Shown in pieces: positions 20,462 to 29,281 of a DNA stretch of 64,000 nucleotides. Position 1 is the first letter of the stretch; the number at the start of each line of letters is the position of its first letter. The position numbers and the translations under genes are program-made. Under the pieces are notes generated by a model. It saw only the letters and a program-made list of their open reading frames with translations. It searched no databases and was not told the DNA's origin. Source of the stretch: an uncultured Nostoc sp. Lineage in GTDB: Bacteria > Cyanobacteriota > Cyanobacteriia > Cyanobacteriales > Nostocaceae. Where the stretch lies: NCBI RefSeq assembly GCF_937863485.1, contig NZ_CALMFY010000215.1:1-64000 (forward strand), given 5' to 3'.

Positions 20462-20659
20462 TTGCCAGAGGTTGCTGTCCCTTTCCTAATTGAAGGATTG
20501 AAAGATTCAGATCCAGATGTTCGTCAGAATGCTGACTCTGGTTTAAAGCGTATCACTTATTATATCAAAATAGACCAACTCGGTCAAAGGGGATGCGATC
20601 GCACCTCTCCACAAGTTATAGAGTATAAAAGGCGATCGCATTCCTCACCCACCGTATGA
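20462..20659 (+). pseudogene. HEAT-repeat protein remnant
   Basis: Only one recognisable repeat is left: PEVAVPFLIEGLKDSDPDVR followed by an Ala/Leu-rich helix, typical of PBS-lyase HEAT-like repeats. After it the frame runs through GCGATCGC-containing repeat sequence and ends at 20659. No initiation signal or upstream repeats are present, so it is most likely a fragment of a larger gene. Its last bases overlap the start of the caspase-like gene. Confidence 0.5.
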
Positions 20660-21699
20660 CAAACCAAACTTTTACCAACGGTTATGCATTACTCATTGGC
20701 GTAGGTGCTGATTTACCAGTCACAGTCCTCGATGCAACAGCTATACGAGATATACTGATTGATGGCGATCGCGCTGCCTATGCATCAGAACAAGTCACAC
20801 TGCTAACCGAAACCTCTGCAACTCGGCAAAATATCCTCGCAGCTTTTGACCAAATCATCGCCCAGGTAAATCAAAATCCTGATGCAACAGTGATCATTTA
20901 CTACTCTGGTCACGGTGGACGCATCCAGCGTACCAATGAATACTTCCTTGTACCGTTCGGTTATAACCCCAGCCAACGCGCAGACACAGCTATCTCAGGT
21001 GTAGAATTTACCCAAAAGATTGAAGCAATTACAGCGCGTAAACTTGTAGTTTTATTAGATTGCTGTCATGCTGGTGGCGTTCCAGCTTTAAAGGAACCAG
21101 GGGAAACCTTTGTAAAATCGCCCTTACCGCCGGAACTGTTAAATGTGCTAGGAACCGGAAGCGGTCGAGTTGTGGTTGCTTCTTCGCGGGAAGACGAATA
21201 TTCCTACACGGGTCAACCCTACAGTGCTTTCACAGATTGCTTATTGTCAGCCTTGCAAGGGAAAGCAGCAGTGAATAAGGATGGCTATGCACGTATTCTT
21301 GATATTTTAGTTTACTTGTTTGACCAAGTGCCAAAAAGAGCATCAGGGCCGCAACACCCGTTTGTAAATAAAGTGCTGGATTTGGGCGATAATTTTCCCC
21401 TTTGCTATTACGCAGGTGGAAGTAAATTTTTGCCTGGTGAAGCAGCAACTATTGAAACTAGCCCATCTGCTACTAGCTTAACTCCTGGAGGGCGACGGCG
21501 ATCGCAGCAAAAACTAGACGCACTTCAGGCAGAATTTGACATCCGCAGCGAGAAGTTTAAGCAGATGAAAAAAGCTGTAGCAATTGAGGCTGGTACCGCC
21601 GTTAAGTTTCAATTAGAACAGCAGCTTCTTGATGAAGAGGCAAAACTGGCACATCTTGGCGATGAACTGGATAAAATTGAGTCTGCATTGCAATCATGA
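20656..21699 (+). CDS. Caspase-like (peptidase C14) protease with C-terminal coiled-coil module
   Basis: A 347-residue orthocaspase/metacaspase-type cysteine protease. The catalytic dyad is intact: His86 in IIYYSGHGG and Cys137 in LLDCCHAGG. The p20-like domain covers residues 1-240, with YALLIGV at the N-terminus and VVASSREDE after the cysteine. The C-terminal 70 residues (from about 278) form a charged coiled coil with YxxRSEKxKxxKKAxAIEAG character. Similar short modules are attached to effector proteins in cyanobacteria and resemble effector-associated domains; that link is an inference. There is no signal peptide. Such proteases are discussed as triggers of cell death or stress responses. 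Confidence 0.92.
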   Translation: MTNQTFTNGYALLIGVGADLPVTVLDATAIRDILIDGDRAAYASEQVTLLTETSATRQNILAAFDQIIAQVNQNPDATVIIYYSGHGGRIQRTNEYFLVPFGYNPSQRADTAISGVEFTQKIEAITARKLVVLLDCCHAGGVPALKEPGETFVKSPLPPELLNVLGTGSGRVVVASSREDEYSYTGQPYSAFTDCLLSALQGKAAVNKDGYARILDILVYLFDQVPKRASGPQHPFVNKVLDLGDNFPLCYYAGGSKFLPGEAATIETSPSATSLTPGGRRRSQQKLDALQAEFDIRSEKFKQMKKAVAIEAGTAVKFQLEQQLLDEEAKLAHLGDELDKIESALQS

Positions 21700-22060
21700 G
21701 ACTTATGTAAATATACAGTTATTTGGCAAATGAAAATCAGGATTTCCCCACCTAGAAAACAAGGAAAATAGAGATATTCAGTTAATTGGTGTTTGTTTAT
21801 ACTATTTCAATTTTTTGTAGTGGTTATACTCATGACTTAGGTTCTACCTGGGAATTAGGAAGTGGCTTTGCCACTTCTTTTTATTGATCTGGTACCCCAG
21901 GAAAAATAAATTAAAAGTTAAAAGTAATTTGTTGAACTTTTAACTTTTATTAGTTGTTATATCATGTCCGTTTAATTGACCATAAAATAATTAGCCTGTT
22001 AAACTACAGTTTTGTACTCTCTAGGCAGTCTGACAAAATTCTGGTCATATAGACATGATA
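21700..22060. other. Intergenic region between convergent caspase-like and Rieske genes
   Basis: It contains one good terminator hairpin (21859-21882) and a short palindrome of the 'taaaagttaaaag...cttttaactttta' type near 21909-21953. No coding character is seen. Confidence 0.5.
21859..21882 (+). terminator. Rho-independent terminator
   Basis: An 8-bp stem GAAGTGGC/GCCACTTC with a TTT loop is followed by a T run. It lies 160 bp after the caspase-like gene and is the likely end of that transcript. Confidence 0.8.
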
Positions 22061-23149
22061 TTAGTCATTACTCATTGTATCTTGCCATCTCTCACGCTTG
22101 GGCTTGCTCTCCACATCACGCGATCGCGCTTCTTGCCAAGTCCCCCACATTAGGGATTGCTGTTTTTCAACATAGTTAATAAACTGCATAACTGACTGAT
22201 CTGCTTTGATGGGAGTTTTTAAATCAAACTGAATTGTTTGGACAATCTTAATGTCACCCATGAGAAAGTACTTGCCTACAATGTTAGTCAGCCATAGCGC
22301 AACTTGATTGTATAACCAACCAAAAATTCCCTTACCTTTCTTAGTAATTAACAGGATCTGACCTTCAGCTTTTCCTCCTTCGAGGAGGCGTAAGGTAAAC
22401 ATACTGTGGACATGGAAAAAATCTGGCCCAATTGTTACTATGCCAGTGCTGCCGTACCAATAGCAAACACTATAAGTTATGGCCTTTTTGTAAAATGGAC
22501 GGATGAGCTTGATAAAAAAGAAATTTTCGTTGATTGGTGTAGTGTTACTAAAGATAACAGCATTTTCATTCAGTTCCTGCCTTTCAAAGATAATTTCTAT
22601 TGGCAGTTTGTGAACTGCATTGAGATGTTGAGCATCGATTGCATTAATCATTACCACATTTGGGTGACAGTTCATCACAAAATGGGAAGTAATAGCAACA
22701 TCACACTCTTTTTCTTCTAACTCTGGAACAAAAGGTAGAGGTTGCTGTGGTATTTCTCCAGTCCAAACCCAAATCATCCCGTACTTTTCAGCAGTGGGCC
22801 AAGTTTGTAACTTTAAGGAAAATGGCGTATCTAAACATGGGATATCAATACACATCCCTTCAGCATCAAACTTCCAGTGGTGGAAAAAACAACGTAGTGC
22901 ATTACCCTCAACTTTGCCTTCAGCAAGGTGAGCGCCCATATGCGGACAGTAGGCATCAAAGGTAACTACTCTTTTGTCTTTACCACGGTAAATCGCTAAT
23001 TCTCTGCCCAAAATCGTGACAGGTTTTACTTCACCTACCCGCAGATTTTGAGAGGGTATTACCCAATACCATCCCTCAATAAAACGCTCTGGATTATTGA
23101 AATTTTTAGGTTTACGGGTTGAGCTAAAAGTCTGCGAGTTGAGATTCAT
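22061..23149 (-). CDS. Rieske [2Fe-2S] non-heme iron oxygenase
   Basis: A 362-residue oxygenase-type protein. The N-terminal Rieske domain binds a 2Fe-2S cluster through CPHMGAH (about residues 68-74) and CFFHHW (about 88-93). The C-terminal catalytic domain has the mononuclear iron site pattern NAIDAQHLNAVH (D-x2-H-x4-H-like) near residue 170. A short hydrophobic stretch near 280 could lie at a membrane. The layout resembles single-component Rieske oxygenases such as KshA/Neverland-like sterol and pheophorbide oxygenases, but no substrate can be assigned. It is divergent from the MerR gene, so shared control of the 306-bp gap is possible. Confidence 0.9.
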   Translation of the reverse strand: MNLNSQTFSSTRKPKNFNNPERFIEGWYWVIPSQNLRVGEVKPVTILGRELAIYRGKDKRVVTFDAYCPHMGAHLAEGKVEGNALRCFFHHWKFDAEGMCIDIPCLDTPFSLKLQTWPTAEKYGMIWVWTGEIPQQPLPFVPELEEKECDVAITSHFVMNCHPNVVMINAIDAQHLNAVHKLPIEIIFERQELNENAVIFSNTTPINENFFFIKLIRPFYKKAITYSVCYWYGSTGIVTIGPDFFHVHSMFTLRLLEGGKAEGQILLITKKGKGIFGWLYNQVALWLTNIVGKYFLMGDIKIVQTIQFDLKTPIKADQSVMQFINYVEKQQSLMWGTWQEARSRDVESKPKRERWQDTMSND

Positions 23150-23455
23150 TTTTATAGTTTCACTTGAGGTGAAGCAGTTGATCTAGAAATAACATACAAA
23201 CTAAAAAAAAACAGTTACTTTCAGTACCATGACAAACAGTTACCCTATCAATGGATAAAATTAGAGATGTAAAATATGGAGTTAAATTTATTCACTAAAA
23301 ATGTTAAAGTTAAGTAAATCAGCGGAAATTATTAAAGGTATGTAGTGACTTAATAAAATCTTTAATTAGATAAAAGTTTAAATTACTGATGCCAATATTT
23401 TGCTAAATAAAATGAGTTAATAAATTAGAAAAGTATGTAATAATAATTACAATAT
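23150..23455. promoter_or_regulatory. Divergent promoter region between Rieske and MerR genes
   Basis: A small dyad, TTCAC(N5)GTGAA, lies at 23159-23173, 10 bp before the Rieske start. Two direct copies of AACAGTTAC lie at about 23209 and 23234. Either could be a regulator site; MerR proteins use dyads of this size. This is inference from position and symmetry only. Confidence 0.3.
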
Positions 23456-23896
23456 TTGGGAAAATATGCGGTGTTAACTCAGGAGACAAAACTGCTTTTG
23501 ATTGGTCAGGTAACAGATATAAGCGGAATCTCCATCAGGACAATTCGCTATTACGAGAGTTTAGGCTTACTCAAATCATCAAGACGAACAGAGGGAGGCT
23601 TCCGCCAGTTTTCATTGGATGTGCTGACTCGTCTAGCTTTTATTAAAAGGGCACAAAATCTTGGTCTTAGCTTAGAGGAGATTGGAAATATTCTTCAGGT
23701 TTATGACCAAGGACAAGCTCCCTGTGGTGAAATTAAAGAAAAGCTCGAAAACAAGCTCTTACAAATTGATCAGCAAATCGATCAGTTGTTAACTTTACGG
23801 TCTGAAATAGATGGATTACTATCAGGCTGGAAGAATAATGGCAGACAGCATAAAGACACAATTTGTCCCATTATCCAAAACACCCCTCAGTGCTGA
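23456..23896 (+). CDS. MerR-family metal-responsive transcription regulator
   Basis: A MerR-type activator/repressor with an N-terminal winged helix (GISIRTIRYYESLGLL, then GFRQFS), a KRAQNLGLSLEEI hinge and a long dimer helix. Cysteines in APCGEI and TICPII align with two of the three metal ligands of MerR/ZntR. The middle ligand position (the Cys-x-Cys/CC region of those proteins) is LLSGW, so the specificity may differ. The frame opens at TTG 23456. GTG 23471 or a TTG at 23498, 12 bases after AGGAG, are alternative starts. It ends 288 bp before the end of the convergent copper operon, whose promoter has a MerR-type dyad. Confidence 0.88.
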   Translation: MGKYAVLTQETKLLLIGQVTDISGISIRTIRYYESLGLLKSSRRTEGGFRQFSLDVLTRLAFIKRAQNLGLSLEEIGNILQVYDQGQAPCGEIKEKLENKLLQIDQQIDQLLTLRSEIDGLLSGWKNNGRQHKDTICPIIQNTPQC

Positions 23897-24183
23897 TATT
23901 AATTTTTTGTGAAACTGCACAAAATCAAGCTTGGTCAGACTTGGGGCAAAATCCCCAAGTTCTGGAGCAACGACAGCATCTCAATTTCCTATCAAAGAAT
24001 GATTAATAAAAGCCTGAAACCTTACTTCCCTTGCAGGGAAGCGGTTGGGGGTTAGGTCTGTATTCCATGCAATTGAGAAGCGCTATATTCAGAACTTTGA
24101 ACTCCGGTTCCCCCCTTTTTTAGGAGGGCTAGGGGGGATCTAAAAGTTTTTGATACATCACTAACGACTTTTAAGAAATCCTT

Positions 24184-24411
24184 TCACGACTCAGAATTTT
24201 TATAGACAAGGAACCACCACAACTCTAATCCAATTAAGGCTAAACCACCGATCGCAACACCAACTTTCAAGCCTAAAGGTTGCTCAATGCGGTGAAATTG
24301 GCTGGTTTGCTCTGACGAGTGGGCTGGCATTTCTGCTAATGTTACATCTGATGTTCCAGTGAGCAGCACTAAAGCTGTAAGGCTTCCCCAAAGCATTTTT
24401 TTACTGAACAT
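24184..24411 (-). CDS. Small exported or membrane protein of the copper operon
   Basis: A 75-residue product with an N-terminal signal segment (MFSKKMLWGSLTALVLLTG), a short His-containing linker (PAHSSEQTSQFHRIEQP) and one C-terminal membrane helix (VGVAIGGLALIGLELWWFLV). It starts 20 bp after the copA stop on the same strand, so it is probably the third gene of the operon. I recognise no named family. The histidines and position suggest a role at the membrane in copper handling, which is inference. Confidence 0.8.
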   Translation of the reverse strand: MFSKKMLWGSLTALVLLTGTSDVTLAEMPAHSSEQTSQFHRIEQPLGLKVGVAIGGLALIGLELWWFLVYKNSES

Positions 24412-24430
24412 TTCCTAAATTATCCTGAAA

Positions 24431-26752
24431 TTATGAAGTAGCTTTTGGTTGAAAGTTACGCAATCGTAGAGCGTTGCTAACAACAGAGAGCGAAGAAAGA
24501 GCCATCGCAGCTCCGGCGATAATTGGATTGAGTAAGCAACCAAAGATGGGGAACAGAATTCCAGCCGCAATAGGAATACCAATGACGTTGTAAATAAAGG
24601 CAAAGAAGAGATTTTGCCTGATATTATTGATGGTGGCGCGGCTAAGTTGAATTGCTGTGACAATTCCTTGCAAATCTCCAGAAATTAGGGTGATATCGCT
24701 AGCAGCGATCGCCACATCTGTTCCCGTACCAATAGCAATTCCCACATCAGCTTGTGCTAGGGCTGGCGCATCATTTATGCCATCACCGACCATTGCAACA
24801 ATTTTAGATTTTAGACTTCGGCTACGCTCAGTCGAACGATTTGGGATTTTGGATTTGGGAAATCTCTTTATCTCCCCTTGCAGAGATTGAATAATCGCTG
24901 CCTTTTGATCTGGACGCACTTCGGCAAAGATTCGCTGGATGCCAACTTGTAGAGCGATCGCATCAGCAGTTTTACGATTGTCTCCGGTGAGCATTACTAC
25001 TTCTAAACCTAACTTCTGTAAAGCTTTCACTACTGCTGCTGATGAAGGTTTGAGGGCATCAGCAATACCCATTATTCCTTGTAGTTCGCCATCTACAGCA
25101 ATCAAAATGACTGTTTTACCAACCGCTTCCCATGCATCTTTATACTGCTGAAGACTCATGGTGTTAATTCCAAGTTCTGTTAACCAGCGTTGTGTACCAA
25201 TTTGCACTAGCTGATTTGAAACAACTGCTTGCACACCACTACCTGCGATCGCCTGAAAGTTCTTTGCCTCTGTTAAACTCACTTTTTGAGACTGGGCATA
25301 TTTCACCACTGCTGATGCTAAAGGATGCTCAGAATTGCGTTCCACCGTTGCTGCTAACTGTAAAAGCTTGATTTCATTACCATTAGCTGTACCGTTGACA
25401 GTCACAAAGTCTGTAACTGTAGGTTTCCCCTGAGTCAAAGTGCCAGTTTTATCTAAAACAATGGTTTGAATTTTGTGTGCTAGTTCTAAGCTGTCTGCAC
25501 CCTTAATCAAAATGCCATTTTCTGCACCTTTGCCCGTCCCCACCATTACAGAAGTGGGGGTAGCTAAACCCAAAGCACAAGGACAAGCGATAATCAGTAC
25601 ACCCACCGTTGTCATTGTTGCTAGGGTGAGGTTACCTGTGAAGTTAAACCAAATGATGAAAGTGGCGATCGCGATCGCAATCACAGCTGGGACAAACCAT
25701 CCTGTCACCTGATCTGCCAAACGCTGAATTGGGGCTTTAGAACCTTGGGCTTGTTGCACTAGTTTGACGATTTGAGCCAAAAACGTATCATTTCCGACTC
25801 GTGTCACCCGAAATTCAAATGCACCCGCACCATTAATCGTCGCCCCAATTACCTCATCTCCTGGCTGCTTTTTAACTGGCAAACTTTCACCCGTCACCAT
25901 CGCTTCATCTACCGTCGAAGCGCCTGTAATCACTTCGCCATCTACCGGAATCTTTTCCCCAGGACGCACCAAAATCACATCGTTGATTCTGACTTCGGTG
26001 ATGGGAACATCAATTTCCCTACCATCGCGGATAACTCTGGCATCTCTAGCTTGCAGTCCAATAAGTTTGCGGATGGCTTCAGAAGTTTGTCCCCTAGCAC
26101 GATTTTCCAACAACCGCCCTAACAAAATTAAGGTAATGACAATCGCGGCAACTTCATAATAAATATGAGGTATCAAGCCCTGAGCAATAAAAAATTTCGG
26201 GAAAACAGTGACAAACAAAGAATATAAATACGCTGCACTTGTACCCAAAGCAATCAGCGTGTCCATTGTCGCCGTATGGCGCTTCAGGGTTTTCCAGCCA
26301 TTCCGGTAAAAAGATCCACCACACCAGAACACGACGGGTGTTGTCAGCACTAACTCTACCCAAGGATTTTGCAGGAAGCTTGGAATTAAGGGCAAGTTCA
26401 GCCCAGTCATCATGGGCAACGACCCCAAAAGTAGGAAAATGCTGATTACACCTCCCATCACTACCTTGAGGGAGAGTTGGCGTTGTAATGCTTGCCTACT
26501 GGCTTTCTCGGCATCATCTTCTTCAGAGAGCATTTCTTCCTGGAGTGAGTAGGAAGAGTATCCCGCAGCATCTATAGCAGCTTGGATTTTCTCCAAATTG
26601 GCTAGAGAGCGATCGTAATTGATAGCGGCTTGTTCGGCTCCAAAGTTAACGTTGCAGTCAATCACCCCAGGAACAGAGCGAATTGCCTTTTCGATGTTGT
26701 TGGCGCAAGCGGCGCAACTCATGCCTCGAAGTTTGAGTGTGAGAGTATCCAT
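24431..26752 (-). CDS. copA: Copper-exporting P1B ATPase
   Basis: A 773-residue Cu(I) efflux pump. One N-terminal HMA domain carries GMSCAACA (residues 9-16). The core has TGESLPV, the membrane metal site CPC in [23 protein letters not shown] and GDGINDAPA. The C-terminal membrane helices have the copper-type signatures YNVIGIP and [16 protein letters not shown] (MxxSS). Residues about 629-651 ([20 protein letters not shown]) are an insert in the nucleotide-binding domain just before the hinge motif, and are made of the gttcgactgagcg-type repeat. It lies between the chaperone gene (43 bp upstream) and a small membrane protein gene. Confidence 0.95.
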   Translation of the reverse strand: MDTLTLKLRGMSCAACANNIEKAIRSVPGVIDCNVNFGAEQAAINYDRSLANLEKIQAAIDAAGYSSYSLQEEMLSEEDDAEKASRQALQRQLSLKVVMGGVISIFLLLGSLPMMTGLNLPLIPSFLQNPWVELVLTTPVVFWCGGSFYRNGWKTLKRHTATMDTLIALGTSAAYLYSLFVTVFPKFFIAQGLIPHIYYEVAAIVITLILLGRLLENRARGQTSEAIRKLIGLQARDARVIRDGREIDVPITEVRINDVILVRPGEKIPVDGEVITGASTVDEAMVTGESLPVKKQPGDEVIGATINGAGAFEFRVTRVGNDTFLAQIVKLVQQAQGSKAPIQRLADQVTGWFVPAVIAIAIATFIIWFNFTGNLTLATMTTVGVLIIACPCALGLATPTSVMVGTGKGAENGILIKGADSLELAHKIQTIVLDKTGTLTQGKPTVTDFVTVNGTANGNEIKLLQLAATVERNSEHPLASAVVKYAQSQKVSLTEAKNFQAIAGSGVQAVVSNQLVQIGTQRWLTELGINTMSLQQYKDAWEAVGKTVILIAVDGELQGIMGIADALKPSSAAVVKALQKLGLEVVMLTGDNRKTADAIALQVGIQRIFAEVRPDQKAAIIQSLQGEIKRFPKSKIPNRSTERSRSLKSKIVAMVGDGINDAPALAQADVGIAIGTGTDVAIAASDITLISGDLQGIVTAIQLSRATINNIRQNLFFAFIYNVIGIPIAAGILFPIFGCLLNPIIAGAAMALSSLSVVSNALRLRNFQPKATS

Positions 26753-26795
26753 AACTAGATGAACCGCCGTGATTGATGTGGGAGGATCTTAAAGA

Positions 26796-26990
26796 TTAAG
26801 CAACTGGATAGCCAGCAGCAGCCAACGCTTCCTTAATTGCTGTTTCTGATGCTTGAGTTTCTACACTGACAAGCTTGGTTGTAGGATCAGCCTGAATGCT
26901 GGCGTTAGCATCGACTGCCTGAAGTGCTTTGGTAATGGTGCCTGCACAAGCAGAACAAGCCATATTGGGAACTGTGAGTTGGAGAGTCAT
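26796..26990 (-). CDS. Copper chaperone (HMA domain protein, CopZ/Atx1-like)
   Basis: A 64-residue single HMA domain with the metal site MACSACAG near the N-terminus. It would carry Cu(I) to the adjacent CopA. ATG 26990 (MTLQLTVPNM) matches the usual family start; the frame is open to an ATG at 27014, which would add eight residues. It is the first gene of the unit chaperone-copA-small membrane protein. A MerR-type dyad lies 107 bp upstream. Confidence 0.92.
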   Translation of the reverse strand: MTLQLTVPNMACSACAGTITKALQAVDANASIQADPTTKLVSVETQASETAIKEALAAAGYPVA

Positions 26991-27096
26991 AGATTTACGG
27001 GATAAAATGAACAACCTAGCCAGATCAAACTAGATGACTGAGGGACAACCATCAACAGTCAGAAATAACTGGAAAGAAAGTCGCCTTGAATTCATC

Positions 27097-27126
27097 CTAG
27101 ACTCTCTAGCCGGCTGGAGAGTCTAG
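27097..27126 (-). promoter_or_regulatory. MerR-type operator/promoter dyad for the copper operon
   Basis: A 30-bp dyad has perfect 10-bp arms CTAGACTCTC / GAGAGTCTAG around TAGCCGGCTG, with one mismatched pair. On the minus strand a -35-like TAGACT and a -10-like TAGGAT flank it at about 20 bp, the over-long spacing typical of MerR-controlled promoters. It lies 107 bp before the chaperone gene. The likely regulator is the MerR protein encoded at 23456. Confidence 0.6.
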
Positions 27127-27380
27127 AGAATTTTAAAAGTTTTTAGCTAAACTTCAAATTTCTTTACAGACGTAGTACATAAATTGCAAAAAATACAAGA
27201 TACTACAAAACACTTGTCTTCCGATGCAAGTATGTGTTATTAAGGCTATATAACCTGTTGTTTTCCCCACAGTTCTGGGAAAATGACCCTCCGCACCACT
27301 TGAGACGCGGCTGCTGAACCCAAGTCTCCTAAATCTCTTCACAACAAAGAGTCTTTTTTAAGGCTCTATTTGGAGTTTTT

Positions 27381-28994
27381 ATGCAGCCAAAAAATCTGAA
27401 ACGTCTCCTGCGTGCTTTAGAGCGGCAGGGTTTGGATGTAACTTACAATAATCGCACTTATTCAGTTCGTTTAGTTAATTCTCCTGATGCCCCTGTAGCA
27501 GAAGTGCTACTGCCAGAAGGCTTCCCCGTAGAAGCAAAGGCACTGAAGCAGTTAGCGAATTTGGCAAGCGTTCGCCACCCGTCAGGTGGATGCGTGTGTC
27601 GTGCCTGTGCTACGCCTGACTTTCACCCAGGTGATGCGGGTGTTGCCATTGGTTCAGTTGTGGAAACTGTGGGTCAGATCATCCCTGGCGCTGTCGGTTC
27701 TGATATTAACTGTGGGATGCGCCTGCATGTTGTTGATTTGACAATCGAGGAATTTCTGGCAAAACGTGACCAATTCGTAGAACGGATGAAGGGGGATTAC
27801 TTCTTCGGTACACGTGATGTGACGATGACTGCTGACGCAATGCGATCGCTATTTCAGTACGGAGTTCCCGGTTGGCTGGATGCCATGCTAGATCAGCCTA
27901 CGGGGAGTGTAGTCAAGTCTGATTTGCAACAACTTGCCCAAGAGAGCGATCGCATCTTTTTAGGTGGTTCAATGGATGGTGATTGGAAACTTGCGCCTGA
28001 AGAATTGGTTCCCGATGCTGGACTAGTACGCGATGGTGGACTAGCAACCATTGGCGGCGGCAACCATTTTGTAGAAGTGCAACGGGTTGATAAAGTCGAA
28101 AATCGCCCACTTGCCCACGCCTGGGGAGTGCGCGAGGGACAGCTAGCTTTTATGATTCACTCTGGTTCTCGAAACGTGGGTAAGTATATTGGGGGAATGT
28201 GGCGAGATAAAGCTAAAGCGACTTGGCAAAAAGGTCTAAAGTACCCTGATTCGCAGATTTTTCCTCTCTCTACTTATTCTCACCCCGAACTAGTCACTAG
28301 TTACCTGCAAGCTGAGGCTACTGCTGCTAACTATGCCTTTGTGAATCGCCTGTTGCTAGCGGAACTGCTGCGTCTGCGTTTACGGGAAGTATACAAAGAT
28401 GTGGAAGCACCTCTAGTTTATGACTTGCCGCATAACATCACCTTGCCACAACTTGAAGATGTAGAGACATTGGGTACAACGTCTCTACAATCCAAAATCC
28501 AAAATCCCTTCGGGTTCGGCAGTCCCCCAGACGCTCGTTCCTCGCTACCGCTAGCGCTAACGACGGGAACCGCCTTCGCGGAGCGTCTCGTAGAGAAGAC
28601 GGGGGCTACCTCACCAAAATCCAAAATTGAGAAGTGGGTAACACGCAAGGGCGCAAGTCCAGCCCATGTAGGGCAACCAGTGATTATCCCTGGTTCAATG
28701 GGTGCTTATTCTTATCTGATGGTGGGTAGAGGCAATCCAGCATTTTGTAATTCAGCCTCACATGGGGCGGGAAGAATTTATTCTCGCTTTGACCTCAACC
28801 GCAAAGGTGCATCCCAAAGTCAGGCAGAACTGGGATTAACTGGGATAGACTGCATCACTTTGCGTGAAGAACGCCGAATTGAAGAAGCACCCGTCGCCTA
28901 CAAACCGATTCAGTCTGTGATTGATGTGCAGGTTGAGGCAGAAATGGTGGATGTTGTGGCGCGATTGAGTCCAGTGTTAACGTTTAAGGCGTAA
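27381..28994 (+). CDS. rtcB: RtcB-family RNA-splicing ligase
   Basis: RtcB joins RNA 2',3'-cyclic-phosphate or 3'-phosphate ends to 5'-OH ends with GTP and Mn. This 537-residue member has the motifs ACATPDFHPGD, GSDINCGMR (metal-binding Asp and Cys), GGGNHFVE, HSGSRNVG, GSMGAYSYL and ASHGAGR, which includes the guanylylated His. Residues about 366-420 are a foreign-looking insert (KIQNPFGFGSPPDARSSLPL and onwards) whose DNA is a chain of the 'ccaaaatccaaaatt' and 'gcgctaacgacgggaa' intergenic repeats. It lies in a variable region and keeps the frame. It is divergent from the copper operon. Confidence 0.93.
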   Translation: MQPKNLKRLLRALERQGLDVTYNNRTYSVRLVNSPDAPVAEVLLPEGFPVEAKALKQLANLASVRHPSGGCVCRACATPDFHPGDAGVAIGSVVETVGQIIPGAVGSDINCGMRLHVVDLTIEEFLAKRDQFVERMKGDYFFGTRDVTMTADAMRSLFQYGVPGWLDAMLDQPTGSVVKSDLQQLAQESDRIFLGGSMDGDWKLAPEELVPDAGLVRDGGLATIGGGNHFVEVQRVDKVENRPLAHAWGVREGQLAFMIHSGSRNVGKYIGGMWRDKAKATWQKGLKYPDSQIFPLSTYSHPELVTSYLQAEATAANYAFVNRLLLAELLRLRLREVYKDVEAPLVYDLPHNITLPQLEDVETLGTTSLQSKIQNPFGFGSPPDARSSLPLALTTGTAFAERLVEKTGATSPKSKIEKWVTRKGASPAHVGQPVIIPGSMGAYSYLMVGRGNPAFCNSASHGAGRIYSRFDLNRKGASQSQAELGLTGIDCITLREERRIEEAPVAYKPIQSVIDVQVEAEMVDVVARLSPVLTFKA

Positions 28995-29281
28995 AAGATT
29001 ATGAATTAGTCAAAGGCAATGAATTATTGCAGCTAGATTTATCTAAATGTAGTTCCAGACTTTTTTGCCACCTGATTGAACGATAAAGTGTAATTAGGGG
29101 AGTAAAAGAAATTTCAGCTTTTACAACCCTATCTCTTCAAATAAGGATAGGTACTCATGAGCAAATCAACTTGCTTTTAGATTTAGATAAGCTTTAGCTT
29201 TAGCTATTCGTAGACATCGCTGTTTACCTTTGTGGGAGATAATATTTAATTTTTAATTATTATAAAAATGAAGGAGAAAAC

